DNA of 64,000 nt, taken from assembly GCF_003852715.1 (NCBI RefSeq), contig NZ_RIAV01000003.1, positions 62,001-126,000 of the forward strand, written 5' to 3'. The notes below the pieces were generated by a model that worked only from the letters and a program-made list of their open reading frames with translations, searched no databases and was not told where the DNA came from. Shown here in pieces: positions 10,589-17,916 of the stretch. The translations under genes and the position numbers were made by a program. The stretch comes from Ectobacillus antri. GTDB lineage: Bacteria; Bacillota; Bacilli; Bacillales; Bacillaceae_G. Within the stretch, counting starts at the first letter, position 1. Each line of letters starts with the position of its first letter.

Positions 10589-11470
10589 ATGCCTGAGGGA
10601 AAAATTATCAAAGCGTTAAGCGGATTTTATTATGTCGCGCACGAAGGAAGCATTACCCAATGCCGGGGGCGCGGTGTATTTCGCAAAAATAAAATTACCC
10701 CTCTTGTCGGCGATTATGTTGTATTTCAGGCAGAAAACGAAACAGATGGCTATATTTTAGAGGTAGGAGAGAGGAAGAATGAGCTTGTACGTCCTCCTAT
10801 TGCTAATGTAGATCAAGCTATCCTCGTCTTTTCTGCCGTAGAACCAGATTTTAGCACAACTCTATTAGATCGTTTTTTGACACTAATTGAGTTTAACTTA
10901 ATTGAGCCGATTATTTGTATTAGCAAGATAGATTTAATACCTGAAACGCGGTTGTCTGATATACAGGCATATGCAGCTGATTATGAAAAAATGGGCTATC
11001 GGGTTATATTTACTTCAACGACAATGCAAGACAGTATAGATCGATTATGGCCTCTTTTGCAAAATAAAGTATCGGTTGTGGCTGGGCAGTCAGGTGTGGG
11101 AAAATCATCATTATTGAATCAATTGCGACCTGAACTGGCACTAAAAACAAGTGGTATTTCATCACATCTTGGGCGTGGTAAGCATACGACAAGGCATGTA
11201 GAGCTTATTGAGGTTGGAGCGGGTCTTGTTGCGGATACCCCAGGCTTTAGTTCTCTAGATTTTACAGACATGGGCGTTGAAGATTTAACGGATTGTTTTC
11301 CGGAGTTCAAGTTGCGTAAGCACGCTTGTAAATTTAGAGGATGTACCCATCTAGCCGAACCAAAATGTGCTGTGAAAGCAGCGGTAGAAAGTGGAGAGAT
11401 TCCTTCTTATCGTTATGAGCACTATACACAATTTGTGCAAGAAATAAGAGATAGAAAGCCGAGGTATTAA
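10589..11470 (+). CDS. rsgA: Small ribosomal subunit biogenesis GTPase RsgA
   Basis: RsgA (CpgA/YloQ) is a circularly permuted GTPase that checks late 30S maturation and is a known PrkC substrate in B. subtilis, which fits its place behind prkC. The 293-aa protein has an N-terminal OB fold. The permuted G motifs run G4 (SKIDL), G1 ([10 protein letters not shown]) and G3 (DTPGFSSL). A C-terminal zinc knuckle follows with Cys, Cys, His and Cys in the [16 protein letters not shown] segment. The ribosome binding site AAGGAGTGAG precedes the ATG. The rpe start is two bases after the stop. Confidence 0.96.
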   Translation: MPEGKIIKALSGFYYVAHEGSITQCRGRGVFRKNKITPLVGDYVVFQAENETDGYILEVGERKNELVRPPIANVDQAILVFSAVEPDFSTTLLDRFLTLIEFNLIEPIICISKIDLIPETRLSDIQAYAADYEKMGYRVIFTSTTMQDSIDRLWPLLQNKVSVVAGQSGVGKSSLLNQLRPELALKTSGISSHLGRGKHTTRHVELIEVGAGLVADTPGFSSLDFTDMGVEDLTDCFPEFKLRKHACKFRGCTHLAEPKCAVKAAVESGEIPSYRYEHYTQFVQEIRDRKPRY

Positions 11471-11472
11471 CC

Positions 11473-12117
11473 ATGATTAAAATTGCACCTTCTATTTTAT
11501 CAGCAGACTTTGCAAAATTGGGCGAAGAAGTGCGAGATGTAGAACGCGGTGGAGCAGATTATATACATGTAGATGTCATGGATGGTCACTTTGTACCTAA
11601 CATCACAATTGGGCCGCTTATTGTTGAGGCTATCCGGCCAGTTACAAAACTGCCCTTGGATGTGCATCTGATGATTGAAAATCCCGATGCGTATATTGAA
11701 ATATTCGCTAAGGCAGGAGCGGATATTATCACCGTACATGTAGAAGCGTGTCCGCACCTTCATAGAACTCTTCAACTTATTAAATCATATGGTGTGAAAG
11801 CTGGGGTAGTTTTGAATCCTCATACTCCTGTGTCAATGATTGAACATATTATTGATGAAGTAGATATGGTTCTTTTAATGACTGTTAATCCCGGCTTTGG
11901 AGGTCAAACGTTCATTACATCAGTTTTACCGAAAATCAAGCAGGTGGCAGATATGGTCAAAGAACGCGGTTTAAACGTGGAAATCGAAGTGGACGGCGGT
12001 GTAAATACAGAGACGGCAAAGCTTTGTGTAGAAGCGGGAGCTAACGTACTAGTTGCAGGCTCAGCTGTCTATAACAAAACGGATCGTGCTGAAGCAATTC
12101 GTAGTCTACGCGTCTAA
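11473..12117 (+). CDS. rpe: Ribulose-phosphate 3-epimerase
   Basis: This enzyme interconverts ribulose 5-phosphate and xylulose 5-phosphate in the pentose phosphate pathway. The 214-aa product is a full TIM barrel starting [17 protein letters not shown]. It has the metal and catalytic motif [12 protein letters not shown], the HLMIENP stretch and the phosphate-binding VNPGFGGQ near residue 140. Its two-base spacing from rsgA puts it in the same transcript. A strong hairpin follows before thiN. Confidence 0.96.
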   Translation: MIKIAPSILSADFAKLGEEVRDVERGGADYIHVDVMDGHFVPNITIGPLIVEAIRPVTKLPLDVHLMIENPDAYIEIFAKAGADIITVHVEACPHLHRTLQLIKSYGVKAGVVLNPHTPVSMIEHIIDEVDMVLLMTVNPGFGGQTFITSVLPKIKQVADMVKERGLNVEIEVDGGVNTETAKLCVEAGANVLVAGSAVYNKTDRAEAIRSLRV

Positions 12118-12120
12118 AGA

Positions 12121-12160
12121 AGAGGGTGCCTCAAACAATGGTGGAGGCATCCTCTTTAAT
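12121..12160 (+). terminator. Strong hairpin between rpe and thiN (weak terminator or attenuator)
   Basis: AGAGGGTGCCTC (12121-12132) pairs with 12144-12155, a 12-bp stem with one wobble pair. The following tract TTAAT is poor in T. The hairpin could partly terminate transcription or protect an RNA end, so that thiN is made at a lower level than rpe. Confidence 0.55.
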
Positions 12161-12206
12161 ATTCCATTGGAATGCATGCTTCATTCCAAGTACTAAGGAG
12201 GATGAC

Positions 12207-12848
12207 ATGAAGATATTTCATATTTTGGCAGGGGGACCTGTTGATCATTATGCAGATTTCCTATACTACGAAAGTGATGATGTACAGTGGGTGGCTGCGG
12301 ATCGAGGCGTATTTCATTTGCTGCAGCGAAACATCATGCCTGTTGCAGCTTTCGGAGATTATGATTCAGTGTCAGAAGAGGAATTACGGTGGATGCGTGA
12401 ACAAACTACTTTACACATTATGCCGAAAGAAAAAGATGAAACAGATTTGGAACTCGCAATAACATGGGCATTGAAACAAAAGCCAGATATTATCCGCATC
12501 TTCGGAGCAACAGGTGGAAGGTTAGATCACGGATTAGCCAATATTCAAATGCTGGTTAAAAGTTTAGATACTGCAATAGAAATGATACTCGTAGATCATA
12601 AAAATGAAATTAGTATAAAACGTGCAGGAACCTATGTAGTTGAACAAAATCAACGATTTCCATACATATCTTTCTTGCCTTTAACAGAAACGGTTACAGG
12701 TATTACATTGCAAGGTTTTAAATATCCTCTTCATAATCAAACCATTCAATGGGGTTCTACTTTATGCGTAAGTAATGAACTCAACAGCAAAAAAGGTACT
12801 TTTTCATTTAGGAGCGGCATATTAATGGTGATAAGTAGTACTGATTAA
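12207..12848 (+). CDS. thiN: Thiamine pyrophosphokinase
   Basis: ThiN converts thiamine to thiamine pyrophosphate with ATP. The 213-aa product shows the family motifs FGDYDSVSEEE near residue 52, KDETDLELA, and GATGGRLDHGLANI near 98. The C-terminal beta domain ends in ISSTD. The ATG at 12207 follows a near-perfect AAGGAGGATGAC site. A longer frame from 12126 runs through the upstream hairpin and has no such site. The rpe product supplies pentose phosphates to TPP-dependent transketolase, so the neighbourhood is metabolically coherent, although linkage alone is weak evidence. Confidence 0.94.
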   Translation: MKIFHILAGGPVDHYADFLYYESDDVQWVAADRGVFHLLQRNIMPVAAFGDYDSVSEEELRWMREQTTLHIMPKEKDETDLELAITWALKQKPDIIRIFGATGGRLDHGLANIQMLVKSLDTAIEMILVDHKNEISIKRAGTYVVEQNQRFPYISFLPLTETVTGITLQGFKYPLHNQTIQWGSTLCVSNELNSKKGTFSFRSGILMVISSTD

Positions 12849-12872
12849 TACAATTCTTGTCAACTATACATT
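12843..12872 (+). promoter_or_regulatory. Candidate sigma-E promoter for spoVM
   Basis: SpoVM is made in the mother cell under sigma-E in B. subtilis. TATACATT at 12865-12872 matches 7 of 8 positions of the sigma-E -10 element CATACAHT. GATTAAT at 12843-12849 matches 5 of 7 of the -35 element KMATATT with a 15-base spacer. The -35 overlaps the thiN stop codon. Confidence 0.45.
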
Positions 12873-12902
12873 ATGTGAGCAATGGGGAGTGGGAGGGAAA
12901 CC

Positions 12903-12983
12903 ATGAGATTTTATACAATTAAATTGCCAAAGTTTCTGGGTGGCCTTGTACGTGCGATGCTGAATACATTTAAAAAACATTAA
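12903..12983 (+). CDS. spoVM: Stage V sporulation protein M (26 aa)
   Basis: SpoVM is a tiny amphipathic helix that recognises the convex membrane of the forespore and anchors SpoIVA, starting the spore coat basement layer. The frame encodes MRFYTIKLPKFLGGLVRAM and then LNTFKKH. It matches B. subtilis SpoVM nearly residue for residue over the first 19 positions, including the KLPKFLGG segment with its conserved proline. GGGAGGG sits just before the ATG and a terminator follows directly. The position between thiN and rpmB is the same as in B. subtilis. It shows that the host makes endospores, or descends from one that did. Confidence 0.95.
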   Translation: MRFYTIKLPKFLGGLVRAMLNTFKKH

Positions 12984-13010
12984 AAAAAGCACCGCAAACG
13001 GTGCTTTTTT
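12984..13010 (+). terminator. Intrinsic terminator after spoVM
   Basis: GCACCG (12989-12994), loop CAAA, CGGTGC (12999-13004) and six T form a compact stem. A-rich bases before it can extend the stem with the T tract. Confidence 0.92.
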
Positions 13011-13090
13011 AATGTTGCTTTGTTTTAAAGTTGGATTGACATTAAATTACAATATGTACAAAGGTCGTGTAAAATATATTGCCCCAAATA

Positions 13091-13119
13091 AAAAAGAGCC
13101 GAATTTCGGCTCTTTTTTT
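13091..13119 (-). terminator. rpmB: Terminator of rpmB, possibly bidirectional
   Basis: GCCGAA-T-TTCGGC (13098-13110) is flanked by GA-rich and T-rich arms, so the stem extends to about 13 bp. Read on the - strand it lies just after the rpmB stop with a U tract. The + strand copy also ends in T, so it may stop transcription in both directions. Confidence 0.88.
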
Positions 13120-13120
13120 A

Positions 13121-13309
13121 TTATACGCGTTCGATTTTGCCTGATTTCAATGCTCTGGCAGAAACGTAAACACGTTTCACTTTACCGTTCACAACGATGC
13201 GAACTTTTTGAAGGTTAGCACCCCATTTACGCTTAGTAGCGTTCATAGCGTGAGAGCGTGAGTTACCAGTGCGAGCTTTTCTTCCTGTAATTGCACATAC
13301 ACGAGCCAT
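13121..13309 (-). CDS. rpmB: 50S ribosomal protein L28
   Basis: L28 is a structural protein of the large ribosomal subunit. The 62-aa product begins [20 protein letters not shown] and ends LKSGKIERV, a complete L28. Only Cys5 is present, so this is the form without the zinc-binding cysteine set. It is the only clear gene on the - strand in the window, which is also its orientation in B. subtilis between spoVM and the asp23-like gene. AGGAGGG precedes the ATG on the - strand. It has its own promoter and terminator. Confidence 0.96.
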   Translation of the reverse strand: MARVCAITGRKARTGNSRSHAMNATKRKWGANLQKVRIVVNGKVKRVYVSARALKSGKIERV

Positions 13310-13383
13310 CTATATTTCCCTCCTAACTCTGCGGAACATACCAAATTTTACATAATCAGTCTGTAAGCTGAAAACACTACTAT

Positions 13384-13412
13384 AATTTATCACAAGTAGT
13401 GAGAGAATGCAA
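13384..13412 (-). promoter_or_regulatory. Candidate sigma-A promoter for rpmB
   Basis: On the - strand, TTGCAT (13412-13407), a 17-base spacer and TAAATT (13389-13384) form a fair sigma-A promoter about 75 bases before the rpmB start. Confidence 0.45.
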
Positions 13413-13444
13413 TACAGTTAAATAAAGAAATCAAGAAAAATTAC

Positions 13445-13476
13445 TTGACATAACATAGGAGACTATGTTGTATAAT
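13445..13476 (+). promoter_or_regulatory. Promoter with 20-base spacer and centred inverted repeat (MerR-type layout)
   Basis: Perfect TTGACA (13445-13450) and perfect TATAAT (13471-13476) are separated by 20 bases, too long for normal sigma-A use. The spacer holds the inverted repeat AACATAG-GAGA-CTATGTT (13452-13469), whose centre is the exact centre of the spacer. MerR-family activators bind this way and untwist long spacers. No MerR gene is in the window. The natural target downstream is the asp23-fakA unit or a lost gene. Confidence 0.5.
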
Positions 13477-13569
13477 AACAATGGACTATTTTGCTTATCA
13501 TAGTAATAACAGGTGCTAGCATCACACATTAGGTAACGTTTCGCTGTATTGCAAGTAACTTTTATTTAA

Positions 13570-13965
13570 TTTCTGACAGAACACTCCCATCTCCAGAAAC
13601 GTGAAGGGTGTAGTTCAATGAGTAGGCGGGAGATGAATGTCGGTGGGTATTTACCTGAATGTTTGATATAATGGATATCGAACGAATGCAAGCGTAATTG
13701 CTTGTTGCATAAATAGAACTTTTCGGATTGTTGTCGTTCATCTATACCTCTCAAAAGTGGCAAAGCGGATAAACTGGTGAAATCACGGCACGAAAACCAA
13801 GTATCAAAAAACAAGATTGCAATACCATACGAAATTTGTATCAATTGTAGGGACTACGGGGATAACCTTCTACATAACCGATAGGTACATCGGTGTTCGT
13901 AGGAAGCCCACACTTCGAGCGGTAGCTAAGAGAGTAGTTCCCGAAACGAAAATTGGAATTTTTGT
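13570..13965 (+). mobile_element. Probable decayed IS200/IS605 (TnpB-type) element with omega-RNA-like right end
   Basis: This stretch has no intact gene. At 13844-13864 a short frame reads IVGTTGI, like the end of many TnpB proteins. Past it lie a perfect hairpin ACCGAT-aggtac-ATCGGT (13877-13894) and a segment reading GGAAGCCCACAC...GTAGTTC (13901-13941), which resembles the subterminal hairpin and end of IS605-family right ends. The terminal stem is degraded. A second foldback with CATCTCC/GGAGATG arms lies at about 13588-13635. No TnpB active-site region or TnpA is present. The assignment rests on remembered end sequences; an unrelated structured RNA is the alternative. Confidence 0.4.
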
Positions 13966-13982
13966 TGCAAACAGTATATGAT
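13953..13982 (+). promoter_or_regulatory. Candidate sigma-A promoter for the asp23-fakA unit
   Basis: TTGGAA (13953-13958), an 18-base spacer and TATGAT (13977-13982) lie about 50 bases before the asp23-family start. The elements are fair rather than strong. GATAAT overlaps at 13980-13985. Confidence 0.35.
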
Positions 13983-14029
13983 AATGATAGTCTAGCTCAC
14001 TTTGACTATAACCAAAGGGGGAAACACAT

Positions 14030-14392
14030 ATGTCAATCGAAATTAAAACGCAGTACGGTCAAATTGATATTAGTACAGATGTAATTGCAACAATTGCAGG
14101 TGGCGCTGCTGTAGATTGCTACGGTATTGTTGGAATGGCTTCCAAAAATCAATTAAAAGACGGATTAACGGAAATCCTAAGAAAAGAAAACTTCACACGC
14201 GGGGTTATTGTTCGAAACGAAAATGATGAAGTACATATTGACATGTATATTATTGTAAGCTATGGTACAAAGATTTCAGAAGTAGCACACAATGTGCAAA
14301 CAAAAGTCAAGTACACATTGGATCAAACAGTAGGACTAGCAGTGGATTCAGTGAATATTTATGTACAGGGTGTTAAAGTAACGAATTTGTGA
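14030..14392 (+). CDS. yloU: Asp23/Gls24 family protein (YloU)
   Basis: The 120-aa protein belongs to the Asp23 (alkaline shock protein 23) family and is the YloU orthologue by position. It starts MSIEIKTQYGQIDISTDVIA and carries the family pattern VIATIAGGAAVDCYGIVGMA, then DEVHIDMYIIVSYGT and a C-terminal VDSVNIYVQGV. Family members are small alpha/beta proteins, some tethered at the membrane; no membrane segment is seen here. The molecular role is unsettled. The tight link to fakA (23 bases apart) is conserved in many Firmicutes and suggests a connection with lipid or envelope stress. AAAGGGGG is the ribosome binding site. Confidence 0.92.
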   Translation: MSIEIKTQYGQIDISTDVIATIAGGAAVDCYGIVGMASKNQLKDGLTEILRKENFTRGVIVRNENDEVHIDMYIIVSYGTKISEVAHNVQTKVKYTLDQTVGLAVDSVNIYVQGVKVTNL

Positions 14393-14415
14393 TGTGCAAG
14401 TAAGGAGGAAGATTA

Positions 14416-16095
14416 GTGTCAATGAAACAAATTGATGGACAGCGTTTTGCGCAAATGATCATACAAGGTGCAAATAACTTAACAAACAACATGAAACTGG
14501 TAGATGCGCTGAACGTTTTCCCGGTACCTGATGGCGATACCGGTACTAATATGAACTTATCTATGACATCGGGCGCCAAGGAAGTAAAAAACAATATTTC
14601 CGATCATGCTGGTAAAGTAGGCGTTAGTTTAGCAAAAGGACTTTTAATGGGTGCTCGTGGTAACTCAGGTGTTATTTTGTCGCAGCTATTCCGCGGTCTT
14701 TCGAAATCAATTGAACAAAAGGCTGTTTTAACAACAGTTGACTTTGCGCAAGGACTAGAAGCCGGTGTAGAAACGGCATATAAGGCTGTGATGAAGCCAA
14801 TTGAAGGAACAATTTTGACGGTTGCAAAAGACACAGCCAAAAAGGCTGTTGCTATTGCGAAAAAACAAGATGATTTTGTATTATTTATGGAAGAAGTTGT
14901 GAAAGAAGCAAATGCATCATTGAACCGTACACCTGATTTATTGCCTGTGCTAAAGCAAGTGGGAGTAGTAGACAGCGGTGGTAAAGGTCTTTGTGTTGTA
15001 TATGAAGGGTTTCTGGCGGAGTTAAAAGGGGAAAAAATTACTTTATCCGCAGAGCAACCTTCTATGGAACAGATGATACAAACAGAGCATCGCAACGTAC
15101 AAAGTCATTTAAGTACAGAAGATATTGAATATGGCTATTGTACAGAGTTTATGGTGAAATTTGATGCCGAAAAGCTTAAACAACATCCGTTTTCTGAGGA
15201 GAAGTTCCGCAACGATATTAGTGTATATGGAGATTCTTTGTTAGTTGTTGCTGATGAAGAAATCGTAAAGGTACATATTCATGCGGAGCACCCTGGTGAT
15301 GCGATGAACTACGGTCAACGTTATGGAAGCTTAATCAATATTAAAGTTGAAAACATGCGTGAACAGCACACTCATTTACTTCATGATGAAGCAGATGTAA
15401 TGGCTGCGATGAAGATGTCTAACAAGCCGAAGGAAAAGCAACCTTATGGTATTGTAACAGTAGCGATGGGCTCTGGTATTAAAACACTGTTTGAAAGCAT
15501 CGGTGCAACGCAGGTTATTGAAGGCGGCCAAACGATGAATCCGAGTACAGAAGATATCGTAAAAGCAATTGAAGAGGCAAATGCAGAAAAAATTGTCATT
15601 CTGCCTAACAATAGCAATATTGTTATGGCTGCGCAGCAGGCTGCTTCCGTGGCTGAGGCTGAAGTTATCGTGGTTCCTTCTAAAACAGTACCGCAGGGTA
15701 TGGCAGCAATGCTTGCATTTAACCCAGGGGCAACTTTGGAAGAAAATGCAGATGCAATGAAAGAAGCGTTGGCTCATGTGAAAACAGGGCAAATCACATA
15801 TGCGGTACGCGATACACAAATGGATGGAATTGATATTAGAAAAGATGATTTTATGGGTATTGCTGAAAGTAAAATTGTAGCAACTGACACGGATAAAGTG
15901 GAAGCTGCGAAAAAATTACTTGCGCATTTACTGGATGAAGATTCCGAAATTTTAACGATTCTACAAGGTGAAGATGCAACTGATGAGGAAGTGCAAACGT
16001 TGCTCACATTTATGGAAGAGGAATTTGAAGACGTTGAAGTTGAGCTTCATAAAGGGAATCAACCATTGTACTCCTTTATTTTCTCTGTTGAATAA
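14416..16095 (+). CDS. fakA: Fatty acid kinase subunit A
   Basis: FakA (YloV) is the ATP-binding subunit that phosphorylates exogenous fatty acids held by a FakB protein. The acyl phosphate then enters phospholipid synthesis through PlsY, and through PlsX in reverse. The 559-aa product starts with a DhaL-like kinase domain carrying ALNVFPVPDGDTGTNMN (about residues 34-50) and GARGNSGVILSQ near residue 78. A middle domain and a C-terminal DegV/FakB-like domain (PNNSNIVMAAQQA region) follow. The GTG at 14416 gives MSMKQIDG, matching MSIRTLDG of B. subtilis, and has AAGGAGGAAG at the right distance; ATG at 14422 is the alternative. plsX lies about 4.5 kb downstream. Confidence 0.94.
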   Translation: MSMKQIDGQRFAQMIIQGANNLTNNMKLVDALNVFPVPDGDTGTNMNLSMTSGAKEVKNNISDHAGKVGVSLAKGLLMGARGNSGVILSQLFRGLSKSIEQKAVLTTVDFAQGLEAGVETAYKAVMKPIEGTILTVAKDTAKKAVAIAKKQDDFVLFMEEVVKEANASLNRTPDLLPVLKQVGVVDSGGKGLCVVYEGFLAELKGEKITLSAEQPSMEQMIQTEHRNVQSHLSTEDIEYGYCTEFMVKFDAEKLKQHPFSEEKFRNDISVYGDSLLVVADEEIVKVHIHAEHPGDAMNYGQRYGSLINIKVENMREQHTHLLHDEADVMAAMKMSNKPKEKQPYGIVTVAMGSGIKTLFESIGATQVIEGGQTMNPSTEDIVKAIEEANAEKIVILPNNSNIVMAAQQAASVAEAEVIVVPSKTVPQGMAAMLAFNPGATLEENADAMKEALAHVKTGQITYAVRDTQMDGIDIRKDDFMGIAESKIVATDTDKVEAAKKLLAHLLDEDSEILTILQGEDATDEEVQTLLTFMEEEFEDVEVELHKGNQPLYSFIFSVE

Positions 16096-16100
16096 TACAG

Positions 16101-16134
16101 AAAAGTCTTTCCTATTAAAAGGAAAGACTTTTTT
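16101..16134 (+). terminator. Intrinsic terminator after fakA
   Basis: AAAAGTCTTTCC (16101-16112) pairs with GGAAAGACTTTT (16121-16132) around an 8-base loop and a T run follows. Confidence 0.92.
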
Positions 16135-16203
16135 ATGAATTTTGGTTAACAAAGCGACCTTTTCTCTATATACTTATATACGAAATTGCGCCTTGTTTAA
16201 TGA

Positions 16204-16217
16204 AGAAAGCGTTTTCA
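16204..16217 (+). promoter_or_regulatory. cre-like CcpA operator upstream of sdaAB
   Basis: AGAAAGCGTTTTCA fits the cre consensus TGWAANCGNTNWCA at 13 of 14 positions; only the first base differs. It lies 144 bases before sdaAB. Carbon-catabolite control of a serine-to-pyruvate enzyme is sensible. Whether it represses or activates depends on the promoter position, which I cannot fix. Confidence 0.55.
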
Positions 16218-16257
16218 ATTATAGCTTTAAAACTATGTATTTTTTGCGAAGTGAATG

Positions 16258-16317
16258 TTGGAGCACTCGTTTCTCCAATATAGCTATGCTTATAGACAAG
16301 ATATCAAATCTATCTTG
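16258..16317 (+). promoter_or_regulatory. Tandem perfect hairpins in the sdaAB leader
   Basis: TTGGAG (16258-16263) pairs with CTCCAA (16273-16278). CAAGATA (16297-16303) pairs with TATCTTG (16311-16317). A small CTAT/ATAG foldback (16284-16295) lies between them. None has a U tract, so they are not terminators. They may be protein-binding sites or an RNA control element. Confidence 0.4.
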
Positions 16318-16360
16318 CTGATTTACAAGTATATGGGATGAGAATGAGGGAGGAGAAACT

Positions 16361-17023
16361 GTGAAGTATAAATCTGTATTTGATATTATAGGTCCTATTA
16401 TGATTGGACCTTCAAGTTCGCATACTGCGGGTGCCGCTAGAATTGGGAGAGTCGCTCGCACGTTGTTTGGAGTTCGTCCTGACAAGGTGGTTGTTTCTTT
16501 TTATGGCTCGTTTGCCCAGACCTATCGTGGTCATGGTACAGACGTGGCTATTATTGGAGGGATTTTGGATTTTGATACGTACGACCCACGCATTCCAGAA
16601 TCCATTGCACTGGCGCAGCAATTAGGGATGGACATTACCTTCGTAGAGGAAGATGCGATTGTGGATCATCCTAATACAGCCCGAATTTGGATGACAGACG
16701 GTCAGAAAGAGATTGAAGTTGTAGGTATCTCTATCGGCGGTGGGAAAATTGAGATTACGGAACTAAATGGATTTGAATTAAAGCTGAGTGGTATGCACCC
16801 CGCTATTTTAGTTGTGCACAATGATAAATATGGTGCCATCTCTTCGGTTACAAACATATTGGCAAAATACCAAATCAATATTGGACATATGGAAGTGGCT
16901 CGTAAAGAGATTGGTAAGACAGCTTTAATGGTAATAGAAGTCGACCATAATATTGAAGAGCATGTTATGCAAGAAATTCAATCTTTACCTAATATTATCC
17001 AAGTTACCCGTATGGTAGAATAG
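16361..17023 (+). CDS. sdaAB: L-serine dehydratase, iron-sulfur-dependent, beta subunit
   Basis: With SdaAA this subunit forms the oxygen-sensitive 4Fe-4S L-serine dehydratase that converts serine to pyruvate and ammonia. The 220-aa protein has the N-terminal domain with DIIGPIMIGPSSSHTAGAAR and a C-terminal ACT domain from about residue 148 (HPAILVVHNDKYGAISSVT). ACT domains usually bind the amino acid and give allosteric control. The start is GTG at 16361 after GGGAGGAGAAA. SdaAA follows after 11 bases. The unit begins behind the fakA terminator and a cre-like site, so it has its own control. Confidence 0.94.
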   Translation: MKYKSVFDIIGPIMIGPSSSHTAGAARIGRVARTLFGVRPDKVVVSFYGSFAQTYRGHGTDVAIIGGILDFDTYDPRIPESIALAQQLGMDITFVEEDAIVDHPNTARIWMTDGQKEIEVVGISIGGGKIEITELNGFELKLSGMHPAILVVHNDKYGAISSVTNILAKYQINIGHMEVARKEIGKTALMVIEVDHNIEEHVMQEIQSLPNIIQVTRMVE

Positions 17024-17034
17024 GAGGAGCAGAG

Positions 17035-17916
17035 ATGTTCAGAAATGTTGCAGAGTTGGTACAACTTGCAGAAGATGCAGGTATAAAAATTGCAGAAGTA
17101 ATGATTCAACAAGAAATGCGTGTGACGGGTTCATCACGGGAGGAAGTCTTGGAAAAGATGGATCGAAATCTAACCGTCATGGAGCAAGCTGTTGAGCGCG
17201 GTCTACAGGGTGTACAATCTGTTTCCGGTTTAACAGGAGGAGATGCAGTTCTATTACAGAACTATATTAAAAGTGGTAAAGCACTATCCGGTAACTTGCT
17301 TTTAGATGCTGTGAGTAAAGCGGTAGCGACGAATGAAGTGAACGCTGCAATGGGGACTATTTGTGCTACGCCGACAGCTGGTTCAGCTGGCGTTGTCCCT
17401 GGTACGTTGTTTGCTGTCAAAAACAAGTTGAATCCAACGCGTGAACAAATGATAGAATTTTTATTCACAGCCGGTGCGTTTGGTTTTGTTGTTGCAAATA
17501 ATGCTTCTATTTCAGGTGCGGCAGGAGGCTGTCAAGCTGAAGTTGGTTCAGCGAGCGGTATGGCTGCAGCAGCCATTACTGAAATGGCAGGGGGAACACC
17601 GAAGCAAAGTGCAGAAGCGATGGCAATTACATTAAAAAATATGCTTGGTCTTGTCTGTGACCCTGTAGCCGGGTTAGTGGAGGTCCCATGTGTGAAGCGT
17701 AATGCGATGGGAGCAGCAAACGCGATGGTGGCGGCAGATATGGCTTTAGCAGGTATAACCAGTAGAATACCATGCGATGAGGTGATTGAGGCGATGTATA
17801 GAATTGGTCAAACCATGCCGGTTGCGTTAAGAGAAACGGCACAAGGAGGGTTAGCGGCTACGCCGACGGGCCGAGCGCTGGAAGCGAAAATCTTTGGTGT
17901 GTCGCTCAAGAAGTGA
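17035..17916 (+). CDS. sdaAA: L-serine dehydratase, iron-sulfur-dependent, alpha subunit
   Basis: This is the catalytic alpha subunit of the two-part serine dehydratase. The 293-aa protein carries conserved cysteines in GTICATPTAGSAG, GGCQAEVGSASG, LVCDPVAGLVEVPC and IPCDEVIEAM; by family knowledge a subset of these holds the 4Fe-4S cluster. Glycine-rich ATPTAGSAGVVPG and ASISGAAGG match the SDH alpha family. The AGGAGGAGCAG site precedes the ATG. The stop overlaps the GTG start of recG (GTGA), so recG may be translated from the same message. Confidence 0.94.
   Translation: MFRNVAELVQLAEDAGIKIAEVMIQQEMRVTGSSREEVLEKMDRNLTVMEQAVERGLQGVQSVSGLTGGDAVLLQNYIKSGKALSGNLLLDAVSKAVATNEVNAAMGTICATPTAGSAGVVPGTLFAVKNKLNPTREQMIEFLFTAGAFGFVVANNASISGAAGGCQAEVGSASGMAAAAITEMAGGTPKQSAEAMAITLKNMLGLVCDPVAGLVEVPCVKRNAMGAANAMVAADMALAGITSRIPCDEVIEAMYRIGQTMPVALRETAQGGLAATPTGRALEAKIFGVSLKK

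Noticed and set aside
13566-13844. 92-codon open frame on the - strand in the rpmB-asp23 gap
   Set aside because: It has no recognisable domain, no good ribosome binding site, and lies across the probable IS605 relic; chance is the simpler view.
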